Counted from the first letter of the stretch, positions 1 to 11,863 are shown. The stretch: 64,000 nt of DNA from Membranipora membranacea (GCA_914767715.1 OU612067.1:17487001-17551000); one strand, 5' to 3'. Numbers and translations: made by a program. The notes: a model not told the origin generated them from the letters alone.

Positions 1-925
1 GTGAGGCACTTAATTATGGTGACGCGACGTCACTGGAGGGTGTAGAAACAGTGATTTTTACTCATAGCTATCATTGATTTACCGTTCCCAGTTCGGGTTA
101 AATATTGATAACTCAACTGGCTTCAATCGGAATTTAAGTTTGAAAATTGCAATAGATTCAGCAGCTTCTGGCGATCACTTTGATAGTCGGTTTAGCTCCA
201 TAGCTCAAATATTATCAAAAGAGCAAGCTATTTAAAACAGTGCATAGACTTAAAGCTATAAATTTTTTTTCCGGTTTCAGTCCTGATTAAATGCTAATAT
301 CTCAAACAATTTTGTTGGAATTTTTAGTTTGAAAATTACAATAGGTTCAGTAGCTTGTAGAGATCATCTTGATGGTCTGTTCTGCCTTGTAGCTCAAGTA
401 TAACCAGGGAGTTCAGGACTTTCTTCTTTGCTACCCCTTTCCATCAGCCAATAATTGTGTCATTATTAGTAGTATAACGGTTTTCAATTGCTTGCTTGTT
501 CGGTTATACCAACGAGGAAAGTCCTAAACTCCCTGGTTATAATTGAGCTACAAAGCTAAACAGACCTTCAAAATAATCTTCACGAGCTACTGAATCTATT
601 GCAATTTTCAAACTCAAAATTCCATCAAAATTGGTTGAGATATAAGCATTTAATCAGGACAAAATTATAGCTTTGAGTCTATGCACCGTTTTCAATACCT
701 TGCTCTTTTGATAATATTTGAGCTATGGAGCTAAACCGACTATCAAAGTGATCGCCAGAAGCTGCTGAATCTATTGCAATTTTCAAACTTAAATTCCGAT
801 TGAAGCCAGTTGAGTTATCAACATTTAACCCGAGCTGGGACAGGTAAATCAATGATAGCTATGAGTAAAAATCACTGTTTCTACACCCTCCAGTGACGTC
901 GCGTCACCATAATTTAGTGCCTCAC
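1..925. mobile_element. Foldback (long inverted repeat) transposable element
   Basis: The stretch reads as one large hairpin. The left arm (about 1-425) is matched by the reverse complement of about 505-925 with only scattered mismatches, and both tips begin GTGAGGCACT. The arms include a GACGCGACGTCAC segment near each end. Each arm also holds two diverged copies of a ~110-bp unit (about 103-215 and 290-400). The unpaired centre is about 75 bp and has no coding potential. The structure fits a non-autonomous foldback or MITE-like DNA element. The window begins exactly at the left tip, so the target-site duplication cannot be checked. By comparison with gene F it lies where the last intron of gene A should be. 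Confidence 0.8.
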
Positions 926-1049
926 TGCCTCAATGCTAATGCTCCATACAGTGTCCTGTCTAGGTTTTTTTATCAAGTCTATGATGATAACCTACTAAGT
1001 CAAGGATAATATGCCCTCATACCCACTATCAGATGTTTTGCATTCATAC

Positions 1050-3494
1050 CTGCGTAATATAGTGTCAGTGTTTGTGTATCTCTGACTGTATTTCTTTGAT
1101 GAGGTGGATTTTCTCTCTGCAGTCATGGGTATGTGAGTTTTATCTGAAGTAAAAAACCACAACAAATACAGATATGCAGTTGACTCTGTCGAAGCTGTAT
1201 CATACAGGAAAGCCAGGAGAACAGCTTATTCACACTACATCTAGACCACTGGTCATGTCAGTGAAAGGGAGCAACTGGAATATATGCAGTTGGATTAAAC
1301 TTGTTCTACACCACATTTCAAAAACACTAGCCATCCCTAAGCGAAACAAAATTGTTGTGTTGATGCTCAGGCTAAGATTAATCGGCACCTAGAGCACAAT
1401 GTTTTTAGTGCTTACCATCAGAATCTGTTTGCTCATCCTGAGAGGGAACCTGATCATCTGTGTGGGTGGAGTCACTTCCCCTTTTCTCAGTTAATTCATT
1501 ATCATCAATGGAATCATACCCAGCATCGTATTTTTTTACGCTGTCTGTCCTTGGTTTGGTTGTCTCGTGGCTGCCGTTTTTATTCTTCTTGGCTAATTTG
1601 ACTACCAGAATGATTATAATAATCAGGAGAAGAACTCCACCTCCGCTTGCTGCCACTATGATAATGTTTTCTGTGTTTGCAAAGAACTTCTTCATCTTGG
1701 AGAGAAGGCTTTCATTTTCATCTGGAGGTGGTGATGTTCTCCCATTTGTTAAACATTGTGCTGTAGATGCTTCACTTTGACTTCCCCCAACTGTAATTTG
1801 TGGGAAAAAAATTTATTTCAATAATAATGGGGGAATCGTTAGTACTTCAATTATCAAAATCACCTTGAAGATTATGTTAGCCAGAAATGCTATATGCTTA
1901 GAGATGATTAATGTGTTGGTAGCAAAGAACATCGCATTGAGTTGATTCTGGTACAAGCACCTGATACGTTCATGTAGTTATATGTACATACTTATCAATA
2001 AGACATTGAATGCTGCTCCATTTGCTGGTGGTAGCAGCAGACGAAATTCACCATCGTCATTAGTTTCAATGAATCCTGTCCAGAAATTTGTACCATTAGT
2101 GCAGTTATATGGACTCTGATGCAATGAGCTTTTGTTGCTCTTAGCCAAAATTTGATATTTAGGCCTACATCTGTTGGTCGGTTCATAACACTCATGAAGA
2201 ATATCAAGAGTCACATTGTTTTTATTTTTAGGGATGTTTTTAAATGTTACCACACACGCTGTGGAAGTGTTGAAGCTATCTGGGTAGTTGGGGCTGAGCA
2301 CAGTGAACTTATTTATTGGGATGCTTTTGTTGTATGTATGTGTGACGCCTGTATTGTTGCAAAGCATCAAGCTGGAGGTCCCTGCAGAAATAAGAATGGA
2401 ATAAGGTTAGTAAGTATGAGGCACCTACATCAGTCATGTTCTACTCTACCCAGACTCAACTCTCACTACCATACATGTTATGGCCCTGTCTTGTTTTATG
2501 TGGGGGTGGTAGTGGTATTATACCATACTCTCCAGAGAACAAGTAGTTGACACCCCTAGTGCTCAAAGACACCTGTACAATTATGATTATTACTGATAGA
2601 ACACATCCTTGATGTTAAAAGGATGAGTATGATCCATCAGTTGGTTTTGTTCTGAGTTTGAGATGTGGGTGATTTGTGACAGTTGTTGATCGAAGTTGAT
2701 TTGAGTTTTGTGGTAGGGAGAAGCCAGGGAAAATCCCTCGAGAGCGGGAATTTAACCCGTGACCTCTCGCTTGATAGCAAAGGTGTGATCATTTGCCCTA
2801 TCAAAGCTTCCCAAACAATTTGACGTTTTCAACATCATGCTGAGTCAGTACTGTCCGGTTTTCCCCAAATCAGAACCTGAGAGAGCTATCAGTCAGAACA
2901 ATTTCTACTGAATATCGCTTTATATGATGCAGTTACATCCAAATTGATGGGCACTTGTGACTCAAGTAATTCTAACTGAATAACAAAAAGCAATGCTTTG
3001 TATTGCGCATTTTGTTTGTAGTGGTATGGTATGGGACCATATGGCCAAGGTTGCTTCTGGTAGAACACATCCAGATCAGTTACAGTTTAGTTCCGCTAGT
3101 ATGTGGTTTTTGTTACGGATTTTGTATTATATATAGATGGTTGAAAGCTATCTAAATACTGATGAATTATATGTACAAAAATAAAAAGACAGGGTGAGTC
3201 TTGCCATATGAGAATTGGGATCGACTATAGAGCCCTTTGTGAGGCTGATAGTGTTAGCAAGGCTATGGTGAACCACCTATACCACAACAATAAAATGTTC
3301 CTGAATTGAGTTGTTGGCTCAATTTAACACAAACAGCAGTGTTACAATAGATATTGTTGATAATAAGAGTAAAATATGAATATAGTTTCAGCGCCATTGG
3401 CATTAGACTCTCTCTCCACAATTCACACAATTGTCAACTCACCTGCTGCAGTTCCGACTGTCACAAGGATAAAAGCCACTGCCAGTAACATCAT
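1050..3494 (-). CDS. Gene A: short CUB-domain transmembrane receptor, 3' end off-window
   Basis: I join four exons: 3443-3494 (signal peptide, start MMLLAVAFILV), 1992-2381 (one CUB-like domain), 1416-1790 (stalk, membrane segment, tail) and 1050-1143 (tail). The CUB exon shows the family hallmark LSPNYPDSFN followed by a Cys-containing beta strand, plus several N-glycosylation sequons. The membrane segment is IIIVAASGGG followed by an Ile/Leu/Val run and a KLAKKNK stop-transfer. Introns after exons 1-3 are phase 1; the last donor (ACGCAG/GTATGA) is phase 2. The tail carries AGYDSIDDNEL and RYTNTDTILR. The terminal exon seen in paralogue F (EDMYAPIQKQ) is not in the window and is expected beyond the foldback element at 1-925. 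No Sushi domain or second CUB exon lies between its exons. Ligand and function are unknown. Confidence 0.75.
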
Positions 3495-3778
3495 CCCTTT
3501 TTTCTGAGCATCACCACGCTGTGTAACACTTCCTAATCGGAATTCCTCACCAGGATCCACACGCACCTCTGTATAACCACACCTGTCTAAGTTTCTTTCA
3601 AACTTACACCACAAAATATTTAGAGAGTTGCTTCAATGTATTCAAGGAAGGTGTTTTGGCTCAAGCAATAAGCCTGTAGGGTTGATGCTCTGAATCGTCT
3701 GTGTCAAATTGCAACTCTGCGTTTTTTGTTATGATTAATCAGCAGCAGGTCAAACGGGTCGCTTACCTAATTTATCTC

Positions 3779-3786
3779 ACTTCCTC
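3779..3786 (-). promoter_or_regulatory. ETS-like site upstream of gene A
   Basis: The minus strand reads GGAGGAAGTGAGA around this core, about 290 bp upstream of the gene A start codon. The same string is found upstream of paralogue F at 53125-53132. ETS factors, including the PU.1 type, bind GGAA cores of this kind. Binding here is inferred only. Confidence 0.35.
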
Positions 3787-3840
3787 CATCCTAAGAAATA
3801 CAAATAACTTTCAAACCCTTGAGTTCAGATTGTAATGTTT

Positions 3841-4180
3841 GCACTGTCGTATTGTTTACATCAGATTACGAGCTAGAAGGAAGTTTAGAGTGCAAAAAAC
3901 TTCAATTCAAACTCTAAAAAGTTAACAAAACGTAGCTCTAATGCCTTTGAATAGCATAAAGGCTTCACTGGTACTCACATTACAACTTCTCGATTGAATC
4001 AAAATCAGCATCCATGTTTTGATTCAATCGAGAAGTTGTAATGTGAGTACTAGTGAAGCCTTTATGCTATTCAAAGGCATTAGAGCTACGTTTTGTTAAC
4101 TTTTTAGAGTTTGAATTGAAGTTTTTTGCACTCTAAACTTCCTTCTAGCTTGTAATCTGATGTAAGCATTATGACAGTAT
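3841..4180. repeat. Near-perfect palindrome with 12-bp loop
   Basis: Arms of about 160 bp (3841-4004 and 4017-4180) are reverse complements with few mismatches, separated by 12 bp. The paralogous spacer at about 53,180-53,420 contains only one arm-like copy, so the palindrome seems to have formed by inverted duplication of resident DNA in this copy (or one arm was lost in the other). Confidence 0.85.
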
Positions 4181-5344
4181 TTTTTAAATGCAACCATTAA
4201 TTGCATTGCTCAAAATAGATTGCTATCATTTTAAAAACGATCAGATGAAAGCCTACGTAGTTTGGGTGCTCAATGCGTCCCAAGCGAGGATTGTTGGATG
4301 CTCGATAATAGAAAAATCCAGCATGAAGTTGTTTGAGGACCCAAACCAACCTTTAATTGTATAACCACACAAAATCCCCTAATAACCAATTTTTCACATC
4401 ACAAAGTGAGCTGCTTGGTATGAGACGTTGGGTTGGGTGGTATTGATTTTATTCATAAACACTAAACAAATTAACCTTGTTTCAAAGTTTAAAAATCATT
4501 TAAACTAAAAAGGATGAGTACTAGTATAGCCTTGGACACTGCCTTTGCTGGATGTATGTAGGGATCGGACACCCAACCACCCCGACACAGGCAGCCTGCT
4601 CAGGCTATGGTAAGCATCATAAAAAAATAAGAAATGGATATGAAAATGAGGCTAATTTTGCAATGTCAATATGGTGACAGAAAAAACTTTTGGACAGAAG
4701 AGGGGCAGGAAGCAGAAAGGATTTTGCTACACTTCCATTCGATGGAGATAAAGCGTTCTACAAATAGGTTATATATACATACATGTAGCCATTGTGAGTG
4801 GAGACATTAGATATAATAAATAATATTGGAGGGGTGTATGTCTAATCGACAATTAAGCAAGATCTATATCGCCTGCATTCGGAGTTGCTTCCCCTGTAGC
4901 CGGCTGCAGCTCACCTGGACGGGATCGAATTGGATGCAGCTAAATTCAGTCAAACTTGATCTACGTTTGAACGGGATGATAATATTAACGATGGTAAAAT
5001 AAATCTCAAGAAGAGGCCCAATCAGGCCTGACCGGTATCTGTAGTGACATGGGATGGAATACGAAAAAAAGTGCAAGCGGTACTTTTGATTAATCTAGCG
5101 TAGGTAGAGCCGCTCAAAGGGGTATTTCAATTGGAATGAGCGATGATTTACATAAAGCAAATTATCACATCGCTCAAAATTATTGCTCGCTTGGTGTTCC
5201 AAATTCGTTCCCAAATCGCTCATTCAGAGTGTATATAGCTCCATCAATGAGTGAGTGACTTGTGAGCGAGTTGAGTGAGTGATCAGATTGCGACCTTGGC
5301 TGTTTTTAATTGAAAGACCCCTTGTCAACACATCAGTGATTATG

Positions 5345-8300
5345 TTAGTTATCTGTGGACCCGTAGAGATCGTTATCCCTCATATCGACAGGTGGCTGGG
5401 GCGGCTTCCTCTTCTGTTTCTGGATGGGTGCATACATATCTTCTATAGTACCCTCCCTCTCCCTACAAATATCAATGGGTTGTGAAAGATTCATTGATCG
5501 GTGATGAATAAAGTTAATATCTATCTATCTATTATGCCAATGCGATAGATTACCCTAACTATCCTGCTTTTTAATTACTGAAATAACTGAGGCGATTTCA
5601 ATTCCATCTTCATTCTATTCTAAGGTCCAGCTATCTGTGCAGACAATAATCACAGTGACTGATATAACATAGGATACAACATACAGTAGTGCACATACCG
5701 CTGCACAACACACTGGTCGTCAGCTAGAAACCATGAGTCAAGCTCTGTTTCAAGGCCTACTCTAGAACAACCTCCTCATGGCTGGCCCCAACAGCATATA
5801 TATTGGTTGTGATGGTGTAGTTTAATAACAATTTTTGTTGCCAACCAGTATATGAATCAAACACCTCACTTAATGCCCTGTATATTGATTGCAGATTGTT
5901 TGAGTTACCTGAGCTTATTAGTTAATTATGTTGATTTTGCGTGTTTGCTAATATTGTGTGGATTAACATGTAGCAGACATTATTATGTAATGATTTTGAA
6001 TTGACCTAGATTGTGCAGGCACTTAGTCTGCCTTGTTTTTTGAATTGAGAGCAGAGCAGTGTTCGACTAGTGAGAGTGTGGACCTGCACCAGCGTAAATA
6101 AATATCTTTTAACCTTGAAAGTACTAATTAGTGAATATGTAGCCAACAATATATAAACGTTTTTAAGACTTTCACCATGAACCTCCCTGCCTAAGACGGT
6201 GCGCCCTGCTCGACAGTACAACTTTCATTTTTGTTATATCACCATATTGGTAACAACAACAATAACAAAGCTAAATAACATGTACTAAGGTATTTGTCGC
6301 AGAGAGTTATAACATAGGTCAAATAGGGAAAGAGATTTAGTACAGCTATATACCTGCGTAAGATTGTCTCTACATTTGAATATCTCTGGTTGTCACAATC
6401 ATCAGATACTCGAAAGGTGGGGGTGTTACCTGCAAAAGTGACAATGTTTTTGGTATCATGTTGAATTTAAGCAGCCACACTGACTATGACCTCGATCAGT
6501 TTTCATCAAACGTTAATTTTATTGAGCATTGACCAAATCCAATCAATCAACAATGGGAAGACAACTTCTTTGAGTCATAAATTGGATGTAATCGGCACAA
6601 AGCTTGATGAATGACCGCCTTTCGATACGGTCGTTGTCAATATTTCTTATTTGTACTAGTGACCATGTCTGCTGATCCATTTTGCCATATAACTAACATA
6701 TTCACAAGCTGGCTAAGTTTTTTATAAATGTAAAGATGACAATAATATTTTTGAATGATCTTTAAAACGAATAACGATTGACAATGACCTTGACTTACCG
6801 TTAACTTGATGGTTTTGTAGACCAGTATGAGCAGGTGCAGGTCTAGGTGGTGGCCTGATCTCTTCAGAACGCGGTAAGGTGGCTGTCCTCTCAGTCATTT
6901 CCTGGCCGACATAATGATAATTTTCCTCATCATTGCTGGTAGTATCATCAGATTTAGTGGAGTCGTTCCTCTTAACATTGGCTAGCTTTACAGCGATGAT
7001 TATTATAATGATGATAAGAAACAGGCCACCACAAGATACTGCCACAATTATGATGTTGTCTGTGTTAGCAAAGAATCTTCCTATCCCTGACATCTGTTCA
7101 CTATCATGTTCTATAGGGACAAAAATTTGTCATACAACTATACAATTTTCTAAAATAAACAATCTGGAACGAAAACAAATACATTATATATTTTTATGAC
7201 GATTTTCAGTTGTGACTTTTTGATGGTGAGATGACTCAATCAGTGGGCAAACTTGATATTTACTGCCATGTGATAGGCACTGAATGAGTATGGATTTGAT
7301 ATATCTTTTGGATGATTTCTTGATTGGTTATTCGAGCTTCGAACTCCCGCAGATGAATCTATTTCCAGCTAACAATTTCCAGCTGAATGTCCACTTCTAA
7401 AGTTCAAGAGTTCATGCATGCAGATCATAAAATTGAACTGTTGACGTAAATATATGAATTAGATTATCAGTCATTAGCCACAATTTGAAAATTAAAAATC
7501 TAGTTAGACTGTCTCTTGAGAACAGAAGGAGAGGTTAGAATGGCGTCTGTGGAGTTGACAGAGTGGGTGGTGGACTGTGGTTATTCAGGTTATGTAAAAT
7601 GAGCCAACATCATCGACAATTCAGTTACAAATAGATTTTCAAAGGATGTGACAAATTGTTGATGCAAACCAGGACAGCAAGGCAAACATAGTAAAAGGAT
7701 GGCGTTAAAATGTATCATATACATGCTGTACCATCAGCATTCTCTCTAGAGGTATCTTTTTGGTCATTATTCTGCGTCTTTTCACTGAAGTGTATTGTGA
7801 TCTGCTTGGCTCACCTGTGGTGGTCTTTTGGGTTGAGGTGACTGTGATTGCTGAAGATGAACTCTTTCCGGTATCCGTGGGAGTGGTTGAAGTCGTCTCT
7901 CTTACAGCATTTCCATTTGACGTTGATTTTGTTGGAGTGGTAGTTGTTGAGACAGTCGTTGATGATGTCTTTGCAGTTTCTGTTTGAGATGTTGTTAATT
8001 GGTCTTTCGAATTACAAATCGGCCTGTATGGCTGCCATTCTCCATCTAGTTCACATGAGAATTTTGCTGAGGTTACTGAATCTGACAGCTGGTGTCCTTG
8101 ATCACAGGTAATGTTGAATTCATTTCCTTTCCCGTCTTCAGCACGTTTTGTATCAATAGCATGGACAGGAGTTTCACACTTGACAACTGTAACAATAGGG
8201 TTAGAATTCTTGGGGCATTAGTCAAGTAAAATAATATTATAAAAATAAAGAAACTTCCACTTAGGCAAGCAAAGAGACCCAATTGACACAGAGATTTCCA

Positions 8301-10057
8301 TGTAGGCGGAGTCTTAAACTACAAGACTAAATCCAAAACGAGCATGCATAGACAAAAATATTTATGTCAGACAATAAAATGACTCTCGCCTATCAGGAAC
8401 ACAGGACATGTAAGCTACTTATGGAGCTAGGGAGTTAGGGTCATGCGGAAAAATGCTTCAATTGACATGATTCGGGGTCCGGTAACTTCCAGCAGCCTTC
8501 GAAGCATACAAACAAAATAATTGTGTAGGTTAATTACCTTTGTAATAGAGAAGAAATCCTTTGCTGCTTGTATTTCTACTTGCGTAAGAGAAATTAAGCG
8601 TTAAATTTGATTTATCAAGGACGACAAAGTTTTCCGAAAAGGACTCGTTATATTCGCAGGACGAGAACAGTAGAGTTTCAAAATTTAATATTTTGAGCAC
8701 TGCAGAGTCAGTATTACATCCCTGTGAGGATTCTGTGATATCTAAATAAATCAGGTTTATGTAGAGCCATTTCAAAGATGTTTGAGTTGCCACAGAGAAG
8801 AAAAGACTTTCACTGGGTGGTGGAAAGTCATGAGGAGATAGGCTGAATCCTGGATGACTCATCAAATAACCTTCCTTAGGAGATTGTCCAGATCCTGACA
8901 CAGAAGGTGGTGACATTATCGAGATATTTGATGATTTTATGACTGAAAAACAACAATCATAATACATTAACTCAAATAAATTGCAGCTATATGACACAGG
9001 CTATTTCTATTAGCATTTTTTATGTTTGTCTATTCAACTTGTGTCAATCAGTGTTTCAATCAGCGAAGTGACCATGCCGGTTGCGGGAAGGTGCCTAGCT
9101 ACCATTCACATTATCAGGATACTCATCAATTTGATCACTTTAACATGACATTGTCTCATTAATATAAAAAATTTGATGTTAAATATCAAACTCTTTGCAA
9201 ACTGTTAGCCAAGGTTTTTTACTGAGATAGCACCAAAGAACTGGAAGGATTGGATTTTCCTTTAACGTATTCAACATTAAGGTTGCTTTCCCCTTTGCCT
9301 ATTATTGAAAAAGGGCAGGCCCAGTCTATGATGAGGATATTATGTAACTACAAAATGATGGCCTTTGAAATTGTGTCACAGTCTGCAGATATTTGTTTCC
9401 GTAACACTTACTTTTCATGTTTATCGAGAAAGCAAAACCGCTTAATCTTGGTAACTCCAAATATGTTACATTAGCTCCGTTTATAAAACTTGTCCATCGG
9501 TAATATTCTGTTCCATTCAAAGTCAAGGGACATGATTGCTGCCCCTCCGACCTCAAAGTCGCACCATTACGGGCTTTCCTGACTATGTATGGCGGGTCAC
9601 ATAGAGTATCTTGCGAGTTAGGTTGGCGGTAGAGCGTGTCAATAAGAAGCGTTATGTTTTGTATATTGATTTCAATCCAGCAGTTGCTGTTGTTCCAAAT
9701 TGCCTCTGAACCATTGTAATCATTTGGATAACCAGGACTGAGTATGGTCAGCTCATTCATCTCCTCACTTATGTTATACGAATACAGGCTGTCGCTACAG
9801 AACATCAAGCTTGAAGAACCTGGAAAAATAATACACATAGTTATTATGTAGGCTTACTAGAACAAACACAAACCATGCCTCCATCTTCTATATCATGATC
9901 AGTTTTTTTGTCTCGGCGACATAGTGAATTGAGCATTTGTTTTACTCTAGTTCGGCAAAAGAAACAATAAGGGCAGTTAGCAAAATAACTCACCAAATGA
10001 TGCCCTGCAGGAAAAGATGATAAAAATCAGCCAGATGGTATCAAACTGGCCTTCCAT
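5345..10057 (-). CDS. Gene B: CUB-CUB-Sushi single-pass receptor with Tyr-bearing tail
   Basis: Seven exons: 9994-10057 (signal peptide MEGQFDTIWLIFIIFS), 9412-9819 (CUB-like 1, with ILSPGYPNDYN and a following Cys strand), 8538-8942 (CUB-like 2, ending GFLLYYKG), 7815-8186 (Sushi/CCP domain with four Cys at KCETP, ITCDQG, FSCELDGEW and PICN, then a Thr/Ser stalk), 6799-7110 (membrane segment and KLANVKR anchor), 6354-6429 and 5345-5462 (tail). The first five introns are phase 1; the last is phase 2. The tail has NYHYVGQEM, QRYSNVETI, EDMYAPIQKQ, a KPPQPP stretch and a terminal DNDLYGST. These could be phosphotyrosine and SH3 docking sites (inference). The gene is divergent from C, which has nearly the same ectodomain. 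Introns carry a 436-bp insertion (5808-6243) and a retroelement-related repeat (5640-5799). A cell-surface recognition role is likely; the ligand is unknown. Confidence 0.87.
5640..5799 (-). repeat. Dispersed repeat also found near the retrotransposon
   Basis: The reverse complement of this stretch matches about 62,000-62,130 (GGCCATGAGGAGGTTGT and TGACTCATGGTTTCTAGCTG are shared) and 54,770-54,930 in the equivalent intron of gene E. Its presence at the same place in B and E dates the insertion before their duplication. It may be a retroelement fragment; the family is not identified. Confidence 0.6.
5808..6243. mobile_element. 436-bp insertion flanked by 8-bp direct repeats
   Basis: ATATTGGT occurs at 5800-5807 and again at 6244-6251. 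Paralogous gene E has an uninterrupted sequence at this place (about 54,933-54,945), so the segment between is an insertion with an 8-bp target-site duplication. Eight-bp duplications are typical of hAT-type DNA transposons. Terminal inverted repeats are at best very short and I see no transposase, so it would be non-autonomous. Confidence 0.65.
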
Positions 10058-10170
10058 TTTTCAGTGTCTGTGTTTTGTAATCAACCACTCAACCAACAGT
10101 CAAAAAATATTCTGTGAGCTTCATTGATCAAGCTGTTAAAAGTCAGTTCTCTTCTAATCTGATTGACTGG

Positions 10171-10194
10171 TTAGTCCAACTTCCTCATCCAGGT
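10171..10194 (-). promoter_or_regulatory. Conserved 24-bp block with ETS core, gene B
   Basis: In gene orientation the block starts ACCTGGAT, continues GAGGAAGTTGG and ends ACTAA. It lies 114-137 bp upstream of the start codon. The same 24 bp stand upstream of gene C and of the much more diverged gene E, which argues for function rather than recent copying. The GGAAGT core fits ETS-family binding. Confidence 0.45.
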
Positions 10195-10253
10195 AAATAC
10201 AGAGACCTGTATTATGAATGTGGATTAATAATACGGAGTGCTAGTGTACATAG

Positions 10254-10260
10254 TGACTCA
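10254..10260. promoter_or_regulatory. AP-1-like site, gene B
   Basis: TGACTCA, the consensus AP-1 (bZIP) site, lies about 200 bp upstream of the gene B start and about 60 bp beyond the ETS block. It is kept at similar distances in genes C and E. Confidence 0.4.
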
Positions 10261-11656
10261 CCTGACAGTGAAAAAACTTTTGTCTCCCTTTCTAAAAAAT
10301 AAGACAATAGCAAAAGGGAAGTTGATTTATGTGTAGCGATACCAATTGCAAGTTGATATTGAATGCTGTTTTTTATTTATTGAATTCATCAAGTTCTTTA
10401 CATTTGGGATAGCCCTTTCATTTTATAATTTGATATCAAATACATACAATAATAAAAGGTATTATGTATGTTTACTTGTGTATTGCTGGCATAAAAAATG
10501 AACATTTTTCCATATTGATAGAGCCCTGTCAATGACTTTCATTCTCAACAGCAACGGCATATTTATCCAATGCGGTTGTTGAGTGTGAAACTCCAAACAC
10601 CGCTGCAAGTGCTAGACATGTACAGAATGGAAAAGGAAATGAACTTAGTGGTACTTGTGATCTGGGCTATTAGCTGTCCAATCACACAAACCATACAATA
10701 TTCGCATGAGACTTTGATGTAAAATGGCAATCAAGCGGACCAATGTGCACTCCGATAGTCCAAGCAACACTACCATCACCACAAGAAGGGCTGCTAACTG
10801 ATTGTCCTGCGATGAAATTTCTAGAAGCCAACAGTACCTTTCTTGTCTCACCATCTTGCACTTCCAGGGCTGCTTTTAGTAAGTGAAACATAAGCAACAA
10901 CCTACTAGTTTTATCTACAACTGTTATCATAATTCTAACACTGATGACTTTGCGTCATGCCCATATCTAAAACGTGTGAAAATTGATATGGCTACTGGTC
11001 CAGAAAACTCTACAAACCTGATCGGCATATCTCCGCAAAATAATGATCATGAATATTATAACATAAATCATTCTGAACAAATGTGAACTCCCTGGTAATA
11101 CCACAACCGCCTTTTCAGCTTTAGCTAGATGTGTCACAGAGAAACTAGAAAAGTAGTAGTGGTGCAGTTATTTTATCTGAATTGAGACACTAACTCATAC
11201 CCTGAGTGGTGCGACGAGCAACACCGGTTCTTCCCTTTGTTGTGAATTGGGTCAACCTCATAGAACCGGAAGACCAAGCATCAATGTTAAATTTCTTTTT
11301 AATTCTGATCATTTTTTCTTTTTGTGTTGTCTATATGATAGTTTGTCCTCAAAATACTAGTGTTGGCCTTTACATATTTAGACACAGATACAAAAAGGTT
11401 CTGTGATACTGTATGCACTTTTCATCTGTCAGCTCCTCAATCAGGGTAACCAGAGATTACAAAGAGTTATTTCCTCATGATAAAAGAGGGGACAACCACA
11501 CAAGCTCACTAAAAGAATTATCCCTAATGTGATGAATTCGAGTAGAGAGATGTCATTCAATATCGATTTGCGTTAAGTATTATTTTCAGAATCAACTTCA
11601 ATTTTGCTTTTGTCTTATTTTTTACAAAGGAAGAGAGAAGTTCTTTCACAGTCAGG

Positions 11657-11663
11657 TGAGTCA
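11657..11663. promoter_or_regulatory. AP-1-like site, gene C
   Basis: TGAGTCA (TGACTCA on the other strand), about 200 bp upstream of the gene C start codon, the mirror copy of the gene B site. Confidence 0.4.
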
Positions 11664-11722
11664 CTATGTACACTAGCACTCAGTATTATTAATCCACATT
11701 CATAATACAGGTCTCTGTATTT

Positions 11723-11746
11723 ACCTGGATGAGGAAGTTGGACTAA
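11723..11746 (+). promoter_or_regulatory. Conserved 24-bp block with ETS core, gene C
   Basis: Same 24 bp as upstream of genes B and E, here 118-141 bp before the start codon, with GAGGAAGT at 11731-11738. Confidence 0.45.
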
Positions 11747-11863
11747 CCAGTCAATCAGATTAGAAGAGAACTGCCTTTTAACAGCTTGATCAATGGAGCT
11801 CACAGAATATTTTTTGACCTTTGGTTGGTTGGTTGGTTGATAAAAACACACGGACCTTGAAAA

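Larger units (their letters stand above)
3495..5344. other. Intergenic region between A and B, holding a palindrome
   Basis: No convincing exon was found. Much of it aligns by eye with 52,973-54,517 between genes F and E (for example the blocks after 4,160 and around 4,530-4,620), so it belongs to a duplicated two-gene unit. The main extra feature is the ~340-bp palindrome at 3841-4180. The 5' part next to gene A contains an ETS-like core (3779-3786). Confidence 0.6.
7550..10310. repeat. Left arm of 2.7-kb inverted duplication
   Basis: This arm is repeated in reverse orientation at about 11,600-14,300, covering the promoter, signal exon, both CUB exons, the Sushi exon and their introns of genes B and C. 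Much of the intron sequence is identical or nearly so; for example the last ~250 bp before the Sushi exon show no difference that I can find. The spacer between arms is about 1.3 kb. Confidence 0.88.
10058..11863. promoter_or_regulatory. Shared bidirectional upstream region of genes B and C
   Basis: The region between the two divergent start codons. Its outer ~250 bp on each side are mirror copies, part of the inverted duplication, and carry the ETS-core and AP-1-like sites listed separately. The central ~1.3 kb (10,310-11,600) is not duplicated and shows no exon I can support. No TATA box was assigned. Confidence 0.5.

Noticed and set aside
1460-1780. Open frame on the plus strand over the gene A membrane exon
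   Set aside because: It is the antisense shadow of the membrane and tail exon, which has proper splice sites and a matching paralogue.
7760-7987. Val-rich frame on the plus strand (and its mirror at 13,876-14,103)
   Set aside because: It is antisense to the Thr-rich stalk of the Sushi exons.
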